64,000 nt of DNA, from assembly GCF_014069875.1 (NCBI RefSeq), contig NZ_CP059676.1:1674001-1738000 (forward strand), written 5' to 3'. The notes below the pieces were generated by a model. That model was not told the origin of the DNA. It was given only the letters and a program-made list of their open reading frames with translations, and made no database searches. Shown one piece after another: positions 27,818 through 35,516 of the stretch (the first letter of the stretch is position 1; each line of letters starts with the position of its first letter). Source of the DNA: Flaviflexus equikiangi (GTDB taxonomy: Bacteria > Actinomycetota > Actinomycetes > Actinomycetales > Actinomycetaceae). A program made the position numbers and the translations under genes.

Positions 27818-27833
27818 ATACGTAAATGCAGTT
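27818..27833 (-). promoter_or_regulatory. Candidate Cascade-binding site in the cas operon promoter region
   Basis: On the minus strand the site reads AA followed by CTGCATTTACGT, about 80 bp upstream of the cas3 start. It matches the pseudo-spacer at 27906-27926 at positions 2-6 and 8-12, with mismatches at 1, 7 and 13. AA is the PAM inferred from the array. A TTGTCA box at 27848-27853 would place a -10 hexamer on this site. The site is also an imperfect palindrome (TGCAAATACGTAAATGCA on the plus strand), so a protein operator is the alternative. Confidence 0.55.
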
Positions 27834-27877
27834 AAAGGGATCGAGTTTGACAAAACAAGTTTCCCAGGCTGTTGCCG

Positions 27878-27960
27878 GATGGAACCCCGCGAGCGCGGGG
27901 AAAACGTGTCATTAACGTATATGCACGGCTCATCCCAACTCCAGTCAGGCATAACAACAC
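27878..27960 (-). ncRNA. Degenerate mini-CRISPR upstream of cas3 (CreR-like guide RNA candidate)
   Basis: Read on the minus strand there are three parts. The first pseudo-repeat (27960-27927) starts GTGTT, keeps GCCTG in the middle and ends GGGATGAGCC, exactly like the array repeat at both ends. A 21-nt pseudo-spacer (27926-27906) follows. The second pseudo-repeat (27905-27878) starts GTTTTCCCCGCGC and keeps a perfect stem with the loop changed; it matches the array repeat at about 20 of 28 positions. Thus a 5' handle, a short guide and a Cas6e-type hairpin are all retained. Known CreR/CreA RNAs have this pseudo-repeat layout. Transcription is not shown by the sequence. Confidence 0.6.
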
Positions 27961-28314
27961 TATCGCGGCCACGGCCCCGTGTCGCTGTGCTTCGCGGTGA
28001 CGCGTCGGTCGCCGACCTGTCGTCAATGAACCAGCTTCTCGTCACCTCGCTCGACGGCCAGCATGAGGCTTGGAAACCTCTTTCGAACACCTGGTCGGCG
28101 ATCACCTATCGGGCGGTGATGATCATCGCTCAACGATCTCCAGGTCTCCTCCGAGAGCTCCCCCGCATCACACAGTGCAGTCTTCCGTATTGTCTGTGAG
28201 GCTGAACCAGGAATTCGTTCCGCGCGCGGCGGCTGAAACACGACAAAGGCGGTCAGCTGCGGTTGCCTTCCACTCGCCATAGGAAACGCCTCTGCGGGCG
28301 CTGCACTCTTCGCG
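27961..28314. other. Intergenic region without a recognised gene
   Basis: About 350 bp between the mini-array and the amidohydrolase stop. Frames are open on both strands but none has a ribosome binding site or a recognisable product. A promoter for the mini-array would have to lie at its left edge. Confidence 0.5.
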
Positions 28315-29514
28315 CTAAACCAGCTCGAGACCGTCAGCAACGACGCGGCCGCGATGGAGGACGGTCCGATCGGGAAGGCGATCCATAACCGCCGCGGTGG
28401 GAGTATCGCCTGCGACGATGAGGAGATCCGCACGGTCCCCTCCTGCTAATCCAGGCCGGTCATCGATGCCGGTGAGCCTGGGAAGGTCGCGGTCTATGAT
28501 GGAGGCACCGCCACGGCTGGCGATGGCAAGGCAGTGCTCGATGTCTTCGTCGCGGCGATATCCGTGTGTGAAGGCTAGCTGACAAGTCCGATCGAGCATG
28601 TCTGCATTGCCGTAGGGAGACCAGTAGTCGCGCTGACCGTCCTCTCCCAGACCGACTCGGACTCCGTTCTCGGTCATGAGCCTCAGGGGAAGTGTGGTGC
28701 GGCCTCCGGGAGCGATCGTCGCTGTTGCCACATCGGCTTCAGCGAAGCGCTCAACGAGAGATCGCGTCTGGCTTTCGCTACCGTCCCACAGCCCGTAGCC
28801 GTGGGAGATGACAACATTGCCCTGCATGCCCAGCGCGAGAGTGCGTTCCAGGATCAAGTCCGCAGAGAACCGTCCGAGGTCTCCGGGCTCGTGCAGGTGG
28901 ATATCGACAGGCACTGCATACTTCTCGGCCAGCCCGAAGACGATGTCGAGGTGCCTGACAGGATCACGGTCGAGAGTGCAGGGATCGATACCGCCGACAA
29001 CGTCCGCGCCGGCACGCAGAGCATCCTCAAGCACTTGGGCGGAGCCCTCTTCGCGCAGAAGCCCCGCTTGAGGGAAGGCGATGATCTGAACCTCGGCTCG
29101 CTCTCGATGCGCGTCCCGTGCGGCGAGAACTGCCTCCAGCCTTTCCATCCCCGCATCAACGTCAACCTGAGCGAATGAACGGATCCGGGTTGTCCCCCGG
29201 GCCACCATCAGACCCAGCGTGTGGGACACTCGCTCGACGATTCCTACCTCTGCATCCCGCCAGTTCTCGCGGTCGTTGAGCATCATGGTCCACACGCCCC
29301 GCCCTCCGGTGTGGGGACGGAACGGCAAGCCTAGCCGTGTCGAGTCGAGATGAACGTGAACATCGGAGAACGACGGAAGAAGGATTCGTCCCCTCCCCCG
29401 AATATCTGATTCGTCGACGTTTCCGCTTGCCGGCACGATCTCGGCAATCGTCTCACCCTCGATACGAACGTCGCTTGAAGCAGTACCCCATGGTCGAACA
29501 TCACGAATCCACAT
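28315..29514 (-). CDS. Amidohydrolase of the cytosine deaminase (CodA-like) group
   Basis: A 399-residue metal-dependent hydrolase of the amidohydrolase superfamily. Metal-site motifs are LLPSFSDVHVHLDSTRLG, VPVDIHLHEPGDLG, VVISHGYGL and the late GLGEDGQRDYWSPYGNADMLD, in the pattern of cytosine/N-isopropylammelide deaminases. A C-terminal strand segment GDRADLLIVAGDTPTAAVMDRLPDRTVLHRGRVV completes the composite domain. ATG at 29514 is chosen because homologues begin at about this point; its ribosome binding site is weak. The substrate is uncertain. It stands alone between the CRISPR locus and a membrane protein gene. Confidence 0.82.
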   Translation of the reverse strand: MWIRDVRPWGTASSDVRIEGETIAEIVPASGNVDESDIRGRGRILLPSFSDVHVHLDSTRLGLPFRPHTGGRGVWTMMLNDRENWRDAEVGIVERVSHTLGLMVARGTTRIRSFAQVDVDAGMERLEAVLAARDAHRERAEVQIIAFPQAGLLREEGSAQVLEDALRAGADVVGGIDPCTLDRDPVRHLDIVFGLAEKYAVPVDIHLHEPGDLGRFSADLILERTLALGMQGNVVISHGYGLWDGSESQTRSLVERFAEADVATATIAPGGRTTLPLRLMTENGVRVGLGEDGQRDYWSPYGNADMLDRTCQLAFTHGYRRDEDIEHCLAIASRGGASIIDRDLPRLTGIDDRPGLAGGDRADLLIVAGDTPTAAVMDRLPDRTVLHRGRVVADGLELV

Positions 29515-29916
29515 GAGCGTGATTCTACCAAGCCCATCGTGCGATCTTCGCCCACCCCACATCCCGGCCCCATGATTCCGTACCCTGCCGGAGATGATCT
29601 CGATCCGTCATCGCCCCCTGCGCGGAGCTATCTGTCGAGCGAAGGTGAACCAGAGCCAGATCTCGTGCCGTGTGGTGCTCTGACAGGAGACCGAGATGTT
29701 CTGTGAGAGAATCCCCGAACCCAACCACCGTGATTCAGTGTGGAAACCTCTTCGAGGTCTCGTGCCGTACTCGTGCAGCACAAAAACACATTGGATGGGC
29801 ACCATGGCGGCTATCTGTTCAATACGCCAGAAAGCCGAACTTTTCGCCCTCACTACATGGGATTCTACGAACATCACCAGTTCGCGTACTGCGAGCTCAT
29901 TGACGAAGGTTTAGTT
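29515..29916. other. Intergenic region between divergent genes
   Basis: About 400 bp that should hold the promoters of the amidohydrolase and of the DUF2510 protein. I see no recognisable gene, RNA or repeat in it. Confidence 0.5.
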
Positions 29917-30567
29917 ATGCACGAACACGAGAACCGGGCAGATCCCGGGTGGTATCCGACACCGAGCGGAGAGCAACGGTACTGGGATGGCAGCCAATGG
30001 CTCGCTCTGCCCGCACCCGAGGTCTCGCAGATCGTCCCTGCATCTGGTTCGAGGCGCCTGTGGATCTGGGGCGCGGTTGTTACGCTCCTCATCGTCGGGA
30101 TCATTGTCGGAACCGGCTCTTTCGTGATCGCAGATCGTAACCGTGCGAGAGCTGCGGCTGAGGCCTCAGTCCAAGCCGCCGAAGAGGCGAGCATTCGAGC
30201 GGCGGAGGAAGCTGCCGAGGAGGCTGCCAGTATCGAGGCCGCTGAGGAAGCCGCACAGCGCGAGCAGGATCGGGAAGATCGAGAGGAGCGGAACAGTCGC
30301 CGGGAGACCGTGACGGAGATTGAGGAGAGCATCTCTGAGATGGCGGAGGGGCATATCGCCCAGGGCATTCTCGATGGGCAGGTGATTTCCACGAGCTGTT
30401 CCCCCGTCGCCGGTGGGTCACTCGAAGATCTGACAGAGCAGACCACCGTCTTCGACTGCTTTGTCGCAACAGAGGACAATGGGGACGGCACGATGTACGG
30501 CTACCATTACCACTCCACGATGAACTGGAACTCCGGAGACTATACGTACGGTTTCGGCGCTCCCTGA
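29917..30567 (+). CDS. DUF2510-domain membrane protein with coiled coil
   Basis: A 216-residue protein. The N-terminal DUF2510 motif ADPGWYPTPSGEQRYWDGSQWL is common in actinobacterial membrane proteins. A single membrane helix (RLWIWGAVVTLLIVGIIVG) follows, then a long Ala/Glu-rich coiled coil (about residues 75-135) and a small C-terminal domain with two cysteines (STSCSP, VFDCFV). The topology suggests the coiled coil and C-terminal domain face outward. ATG at 29917 follows GAAGG; the longer frame upstream has no ribosome binding site. Function unknown. Confidence 0.82.
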   Translation: MHEHENRADPGWYPTPSGEQRYWDGSQWLALPAPEVSQIVPASGSRRLWIWGAVVTLLIVGIIVGTGSFVIADRNRARAAAEASVQAAEEASIRAAEEAAEEAASIEAAEEAAQREQDREDREERNSRRETVTEIEESISEMAEGHIAQGILDGQVISTSCSPVAGGSLEDLTEQTTVFDCFVATEDNGDGTMYGYHYHSTMNWNSGDYTYGFGAP

Positions 30568-31187
30568 CAGATTCCCTTTACTCACCAGAGCAATCTCGTG
30601 CAGGCTTGATGTATGTGGTGGTTCGTCGCACCCGGCTGGACCCTCGAACACATTCCTCGCCAAGGACGAAGCCGGTCGAGCAACATCTCTGCGACTGTGC
30701 GGAACGATAGATCGTCAACACGATTGATGGGTTCTCTCAGTTGAGGTTATCTATCGGGCGTTGAGCCGTGAGCGCACGGCCGTTTCCTGATGTCGCGTGA
30801 GTGGCGGGACGCCAAACTCCCAGACTAGGAATGATAGACCTCGACGGAACACAGCTCAAATTAAGCGCGTGACGAGCATTCGTATCGCCAATGGCCGCGA
30901 CTATAGGGTACGAAAGATGTGGCATTCCCTGCACCGTGAAAGCCTCGTCTCAGGTCACGTCACTTTGAGGGCTATGGGGGCTGCTGGATCACATAGAACC
31001 AAGGCTTCTCTGCCACATCTTTCCAACCACGCTTGGGCGCAGGAGACATGTGCCGCGAGAACTTTGTCGGGATGGATAAAAACTGCCATGCATGCTGACA
31101 TCTGAAAACAGGATCCAATATTGCGTGATCGTCGTCTGAAGTCTCCCGAAGCGATATTGTCTTTTGCCAGCCCGTACGCTTGAAGCC
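30568..31187. other. Intergenic region, no supported gene
   Basis: About 620 bp without a gene I can support. Short frames exist on both strands but lack ribosome binding sites and recognisable motifs. The base composition is more AT-rich than the core genes on either side, in keeping with an accessory region. Confidence 0.5.
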
Positions 31188-32621
31188 ATGGACGTTCCTG
31201 AACCAATACCTGCCGTTCAAGAGGCTACCGTGGTCTTCGTGATCAACAGGGCATGGTCCCCCAGCTCTGATGATCGAGCAACTTATGACGCCACTCGCAA
31301 ATACTGGAAGGTAGGTGCGCGAACCAGGGATCGAGCGACCTATGCGCTGGGGGTCGCCGGAGGCATCGTACGTGGCGCGTACCGTATACAGCAGTGGCAT
31401 CAGAGCGGAGACAAAAGCAGATGGGGATTCGTCAGAGTTCCCGCGCCAGAGCTTCGCGCTGTGGGTACAAGTATTGAAAGGTTGGCGCCTCCCCGAGGCG
31501 CCGCAAACCCGGTACGCCTCTACCTCGATGGGATACCGGCCAGTGATACGACGACAGTTCGGGAAATCGCACGGGAACTCAATGCAGAACCTCTGGCGCG
31601 AATCATGTACGGGCAAAGGGAGCTGTTCCACAGTAACTTCCTCGCATGGTTCTTCGATTCGCTCCCAAAGTTAGCTGACGCCGTTTTTCGCAACCTGGCC
31701 CATGACGATCCTCAGAACACAGTCTCGGTTCGACATTCAGAGCGCGAGCGCGAACAACTTGATCTTGTGTTTCATTGGCCAGACGCGAGCCCCCTTGTCA
31801 TCGAAAACAAGGTCTTCTCCTTGCCACAGCGAGATCAGCTTGACGCTTATCGCAAGAAGACCGCACGTTGGAAGGCTTCGAAAGTAAGTCATGTCCTGCT
31901 CAGCATGTCTCCGTTGCAAGATCTGCCTGAAGACTGGACCTATCTCAGCTATCAGGAACTCTCTGAACGGATCGAGCTCGCACTCGAGGATTCGCTCCAC
32001 GAGAGTTACGAGGTCGAAACCCTCCGGCGCTACTCACGCGTCGTGAGACTGCTCAACGCATTGCTAGACAATACGCAAGTGCACTCCATGCAGGAACCAG
32101 TGTGGCTCGATGATGCTCAATTCGTCGAGATTGAGTCAAGACAGACACGCTCCGCCCTTCTCAAATTGCGCGCGAATCGAGTTAAAGAACTACTCATTGA
32201 TGCAATTCCCCGTGTTGGGCAGGCTGAATCTGGAATGACTCATAGTCAGCCATTTGTCGGCTGGCGACGAAGGATCAACTTAAATGGCATTCAGATTGAG
32301 GCTGGCTGGCAGTATCAGGGCGGCCAGTTCCGGCTTTGCGTCGTACTGCCACACCTGGAGAGCCATTCGGAACAGGCACGGGCATTAAGAGAGAAATTCG
32401 CACACAAGCACCCGGAACTGTTTTCATTTGAGCACTTGTTTGAGATCCTCAACGTCAGCGCCGATCAAATTCGCCCCGATCACCGGTTTGGACACTTCGC
32501 ACCGTCGTTTGTGTACCGGTACGTCAAAGCACCCGAGCTGACAGTGTCTCAACTTGTCGAAGCAAGTCAAAGCACTGCGTACGAGCTGCAAAGGCTTTTT
32601 GACATCGCCCCAGACACATGA
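31188..32621 (+). CDS. PD-(D/E)XK nuclease with an N-terminal PUA/EVE-like domain
   Basis: A 477-residue protein. Residues about 13-85 (ATVVFVINRAWSP, ATRKYWKVG, TYALGVAGGIVRGAYRI, WGFVR) look like a PUA/EVE-type domain, a fold that often binds modified bases or RNA. Residues about 130-240 form a PD-(D/E)XK core of the PDDEXK_4 kind: RELFHSNFLAWFFD, then D192, E206 and K208 (LDLVFHW...VIENK), and QRDQLDAYRKK. The C-terminal half is helical and unassigned. ATG at 31188 is preferred to TTG at 31164. Next to a CRISPR locus and IS elements, it is plausibly a modification-dependent restriction enzyme, but that is inference. Its base composition is less GC-rich than the core genes. Confidence 0.75.
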   Translation: MDVPEPIPAVQEATVVFVINRAWSPSSDDRATYDATRKYWKVGARTRDRATYALGVAGGIVRGAYRIQQWHQSGDKSRWGFVRVPAPELRAVGTSIERLAPPRGAANPVRLYLDGIPASDTTTVREIARELNAEPLARIMYGQRELFHSNFLAWFFDSLPKLADAVFRNLAHDDPQNTVSVRHSEREREQLDLVFHWPDASPLVIENKVFSLPQRDQLDAYRKKTARWKASKVSHVLLSMSPLQDLPEDWTYLSYQELSERIELALEDSLHESYEVETLRRYSRVVRLLNALLDNTQVHSMQEPVWLDDAQFVEIESRQTRSALLKLRANRVKELLIDAIPRVGQAESGMTHSQPFVGWRRRINLNGIQIEAGWQYQGGQFRLCVVLPHLESHSEQARALREKFAHKHPELFSFEHLFEILNVSADQIRPDHRFGHFAPSFVYRYVKAPELTVSQLVEASQSTAYELQRLFDIAPDT

Positions 32622-33112
32622 TCTGTGCATCTTTTTCGAGGATCGACGATTCGGGTCGGATCGGTTGGGAAAAGATGCCTGTCGCCGTCCAAGTTCTCAT
32701 CCTTGGTCGGAGCCCTCAAAAAGGCTTCGGGTGGAACCGATCGACTAAATCTCCTGGATCGCGCGCAGCGCGGCTTCTATACGGACCCGGTCAGCCTCGT
32801 GTGACGGAGCAGGACGTCCACCTGCACCCGCGCCACCGAGCACTGTATCTGCGCATGTTTGGATAGGTTGGGGCATTCATCGAGAACTTGCCGCATTCGT
32901 TGTCCACAGTTCCGACACCTCTGGAGATCTTCTCAGCGATTTTGCGATGTAGATACCGGGTGCGAGCGGGATGAACTGTTGCAGCGGCAACTCTGACTGC
33001 GGCAACGTCATCAGCGTCACTAGGATCGTGGACTCCGAGTCATTGCCGATGCCTTGCGGTTCGGATGGTTCGCCGCGGTCCCATGAAGCTTCGCGATAAG
33101 GCTGCAAAAGTA
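32622..33112. other. Intergenic region ahead of the IS256-family element
   Basis: About 490 bp with no gene I can support. Frames on the minus strand (32877-33107) and plus strand (32618-32866) look like chance or remnants, with no recognisable domain. Confidence 0.5.
33105..33112. repeat. Target-site duplication of the IS256-family element (left copy)
   Basis: CAAAAGTA, identical to 34538-34545 on the other side of the element. An 8-bp duplication is normal for IS256. Confidence 0.9.
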
Positions 33113-34537
33113 GGTCAAGTCCCTTTGAGTGGTGTAGCCGGTGTTCCTTCGGTTCTTCAATTAGTGGTTAGGCGGTCAGTTCGAGAGGATCGTCGCTCAC
33201 CTCGTCTGTGGTCTCGGGAAGCATGTGGAGGCGGCTTCTGGCGAGAACGTCGAGGCTGAGGTAGCGGCGCCCTTCGGCCCATTCATCGGTCTGCTCGGCC
33301 AGGACCGCACCGACCAGGCGGATGATCGCCTCTCGGTTGGGGAAGATCCCCACCGAATCGGTGCGGCGACGGATCTCGCGGTTGAGGCGCTCATTGGGGT
33401 TGTTGGACCAGATCTGGGCCCACACCCCGGTCGGGAAACCGGTGAAGGCAAGGATATCGGCACGTGCGCCGTCCAGATGATCGTGAGCTTCAGGGAGCTT
33501 ATCGCCGACGTAGTCCAAGAGCCGGTCGAATTGGGCGTGGACACTGGCTGCGTCGGGCTGGTCGTAGACCGAGTGCAGCATCGCTTTGACTGCCGGCCAG
33601 TAGCTCTTGGGGCACACGCTCATCAGGTTCGCGGCGTAGTGCGTGCGGCATCGCTGCCAGGACGCACCCGGCAGGTTCGCTGCGACCGCCTCGATCAGGC
33701 CCGCATGAGCATCAGAAGTCACTAAACGCACGCCGGTCAGGCCGCGTGCGACGAGGTCGGCGAAGAAGGAGTTCCATGCCGCCCCGGTCTCACTGGTCGC
33801 AACCCGCAGGCCGAGGACTTCACGCCTACCATCGGCATTGACGCCGGTAGCGATGAGGACGACCGCGTTAATCACACGCCCGCCCTCGCGGACCTTCATG
33901 GTCAGCGCGTCAGCAGCGACGAACGTGAACGGGCCGGCCTCATCGAGCGGGCGGTGACGGAACTGGTCCACGTGCTCGTCCAGGTCAGTAGCCATGCGCG
34001 AGACCTGCGACTTCGACAGGGAATGAATACCCAGGGTTTTCACGAGCTTATCCATCCGCCGAGTGCTGACGCCGGCGAGGTAGCAGTCAGCCACGACCGT
34101 GATCAGTGCTGTTTCGGCTCGTTTTCTGCGCTCGAGCAGCCAGTCGGGAAAATATGTGCCCGATCTGAGTTTTGGGACAGCAACATCCACTGTGCCGACC
34201 CGGGTGTCCAGGGGCCGGTGGCGGTAGCCGTTGCGCTGGGTGCGGCGGTCGGGGCTGGGCTTGCCCCATTCCGCCCCGACCACGGCATCGGCGTCTGCTG
34301 AAAGCAGGGCGTTGATCATGGCCTGCAGCAGATCGCGCATCAAGTCCGGGGATGCTTCGGCCAGGGCTTCACGGAGCAGGCCTGCAGGGTCGATAATATG
34401 AGGAGCGGTCATCGTGGCGATGTCCTTTCGAGTGGGAAGTAGAGAGCTTTCTCGAAGGATCCCACGGTGACCGTGTCCACGTCAGCAACGACGCTCACGA
34501 CCACCCCGGGGGCTACACCACTCTAAGGGGCACTACT
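33113..34537 (-). mobile_element. IS256-family insertion sequence with 8-bp target duplication
   Basis: A 1425-bp element bounded by imperfect 27-bp inverted repeats (33113-33139 and 34511-34537, sharing GAGTGGTGTAGCC at the inner end). It is flanked by the direct repeat CAAAAGTA at 33105-33112 and 34538-34545. The clean duplication shows simple, fairly recent insertion. It carries one intact transposase gene. Confidence 0.93.
33168..34412 (-). CDS. IS256-family (Mutator-type) transposase
   Basis: A 414-residue DDE transposase. Family marks are NGYRHRPLDTRVGTVDVAVPKLRSGTYFPDWLLERRKRAE, the first aspartate in FTFVAADALTMKVRE, LVTSDAHAGL with the second, the conserved CRTHYAANLM, and the late glutamate in WSNNPNERLNREIRRRTDSVGIFPN. 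The frame is intact and full length, so the element may be active. Confidence 0.96.
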   Translation of the reverse strand: MTAPHIIDPAGLLREALAEASPDLMRDLLQAMINALLSADADAVVGAEWGKPSPDRRTQRNGYRHRPLDTRVGTVDVAVPKLRSGTYFPDWLLERRKRAETALITVVADCYLAGVSTRRMDKLVKTLGIHSLSKSQVSRMATDLDEHVDQFRHRPLDEAGPFTFVAADALTMKVREGGRVINAVVLIATGVNADGRREVLGLRVATSETGAAWNSFFADLVARGLTGVRLVTSDAHAGLIEAVAANLPGASWQRCRTHYAANLMSVCPKSYWPAVKAMLHSVYDQPDAASVHAQFDRLLDYVGDKLPEAHDHLDGARADILAFTGFPTGVWAQIWSNNPNERLNREIRRRTDSVGIFPNREAIIRLVGAVLAEQTDEWAEGRRYLSLDVLARSRLHMLPETTDEVSDDPLELTA

Positions 34538-34545
34538 CAAAAGTA
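34538..34545. repeat. Target-site duplication of the IS256-family element (right copy)
   Basis: CAAAAGTA, identical to 33105-33112. Confidence 0.9.
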
Positions 34546-34960
34546 CGCGGCTCAAAGGCACAGAAGCATCAGCAGGCGAGGCGCATGATCGGCAGGTTTA
34601 ACAACGCCCCATGCCAGTTAGGGTCGGCAACGTCTGCCATCCAGATCTCGCGTAGCCGCTTCCGAGACATCGCCTCAGTGGGCGGTGGGTTGCTCCCACG
34701 TCCGCGGTCGCTCGAGTGCCGAACTCCTGGATGAGGGTTAGAAGTGCGTGTGAGCAAGCCAGAACAGGCCTCGATAGAGGGCTCGACCTTTGCGCCACTA
34801 GTAACGGTGTGCGCAATCGCGCCATTCACTCATACTGGTGACTCTCTGCCGCTCGTCCACCGAATCATCGAGAAAGAGGCCGATCCTTGTCATGAGTATG
34901 AGCAGATCTTTGGCTCACGCTCTTGCACAGAGGCGCAACTGAATGTCTTGGGCTGCGTGA
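34546..34960. other. Intergenic region between the IS element and the tRNA-His terminator
   Basis: About 415 bp. A minus-strand frame (34569-34829) contains a short segment MSRKRLREIWMADVADP that might be a gene remnant, but I recognise no family and it has no ribosome binding site. Confidence 0.45.
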
Positions 34961-34961
34961 A

Positions 34962-35022
34962 TAAAAAAGAGGAGAGGCTCAAACCAGAGAGTGAGTACTC
35001 TCGTCTAGGTTTGAACCTCTCC
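34962..35022 (-). terminator. Rho-independent terminator of tRNA-His
   Basis: On the minus strand a 15-bp near-perfect stem (GGAGAGGTTCAAACC pairing with GGTTTGAGCCTCTCC, arms at 35008-35022 and 34971-34985) encloses a second small hairpin and is followed by TCTTTTTTATT. It lies directly after the tRNA. Confidence 0.88.
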
Positions 35023-35028
35023 CATCTG

Positions 35029-35102
35029 GGTGGCTAACGGGGCTTGAACCCGCGACCTCCTGGACCACAACCAGGCGCTCTACCGACTGAGCTATAGCCA
35101 CC
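35029..35102 (-). tRNA. tRNA-His (anticodon GUG)
   Basis: Minus-strand cloverleaf: acceptor GTGGCTA with TAGCCAC, D arm GCTC..GAGC, anticodon stem-loop CCTGG TTGTGGT CCAGG with anticodon GTG, and T arm GCGGG TTCAAGC CCCGT. An extra G (35102) opposite the discriminator C gives the G-1 typical of tRNA-His. CCA is not encoded. Confidence 0.95.
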
Positions 35103-35177
35103 ATGGCGTTGTTCGCCGATTCACAACTATACCCAACTCCTGCGCGAAACCGGAATTCGGCCGATGTGAGGTAGGCG

Positions 35178-35516
35178 TCAATCGCACTGTCGTGCCACGT
35201 TCTCGTACGCTTCGTCGAGCTCCTGCCGGGCGGGGGTGCTGGCTGGATCTTCTGCGACATTGCCGGCCACATCCGCCAGCGTTCTGATCGCGACTGACAG
35301 GTCATGATCGGTTGCGAGGACTGCGGCTTCCGCGAGGCGGAACTCCCACTGCCGTGCCAGGTCCTTCTGCTCGGGGGTAAGCTCGTCGCTTGCCGCAAGA
35401 TCATTGATCTGGTTGATGACGGCGTCTGCTTCTCGGCAGGCATCATCGTTCGTTCCGGTCTCGGCCCCGCACGCCGCGAGGCCGAGCACCATGAAGAGTC
35501 CGAGGAGACGGCTCAC
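35178..35516 (-). CDS. Small predicted lipoprotein
   Basis: A 112-residue protein with a lipoprotein signal peptide, MSRLLGLFMVLGLAACG, whose LAAC lipobox puts the lipidated cysteine at residue 16. The mature part is acidic and helical (DDACREADAVINQINDLA) with a final cysteine near the C-terminus (ENVARQCD). The GTG start overlaps the stop of the ATP-grasp gene, so the two are co-translated. No known family was recognised. Confidence 0.78.
   Translation of the reverse strand: MSRLLGLFMVLGLAACGAETGTNDDACREADAVINQINDLAASDELTPEQKDLARQWEFRLAEAAVLATDHDLSVAIRTLADVAGNVAEDPASTPARQELDEAYENVARQCD

Noticed and set aside
27881-27905. Reading the hairpin upstream of cas3 only as a transcription terminator
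   Set aside because: The T tract lies before the stem in minus-strand sense, not after it, and the sequence follows the CRISPR repeat in both stem and 5' end.
27879-28199. A plus-strand frame starting at the degenerate repeat (MEPRERGENV...)
   Set aside because: No ribosome binding site, no recognisable domain, and its start is the repeat hairpin. The minus-strand frame 27773-28105 was rejected for the same reasons.
30972-31631. A 219-residue minus-strand frame across the nuclease start
   Set aside because: It lies antisense to the nuclease N-terminus, has no ribosome binding site and shows no protein-like motif.
34569-34829. Minus-strand frame ending MSRKRLREIWMADVADPNW...
   Set aside because: No start signal and no family recognised; it could be a remnant but cannot be supported.
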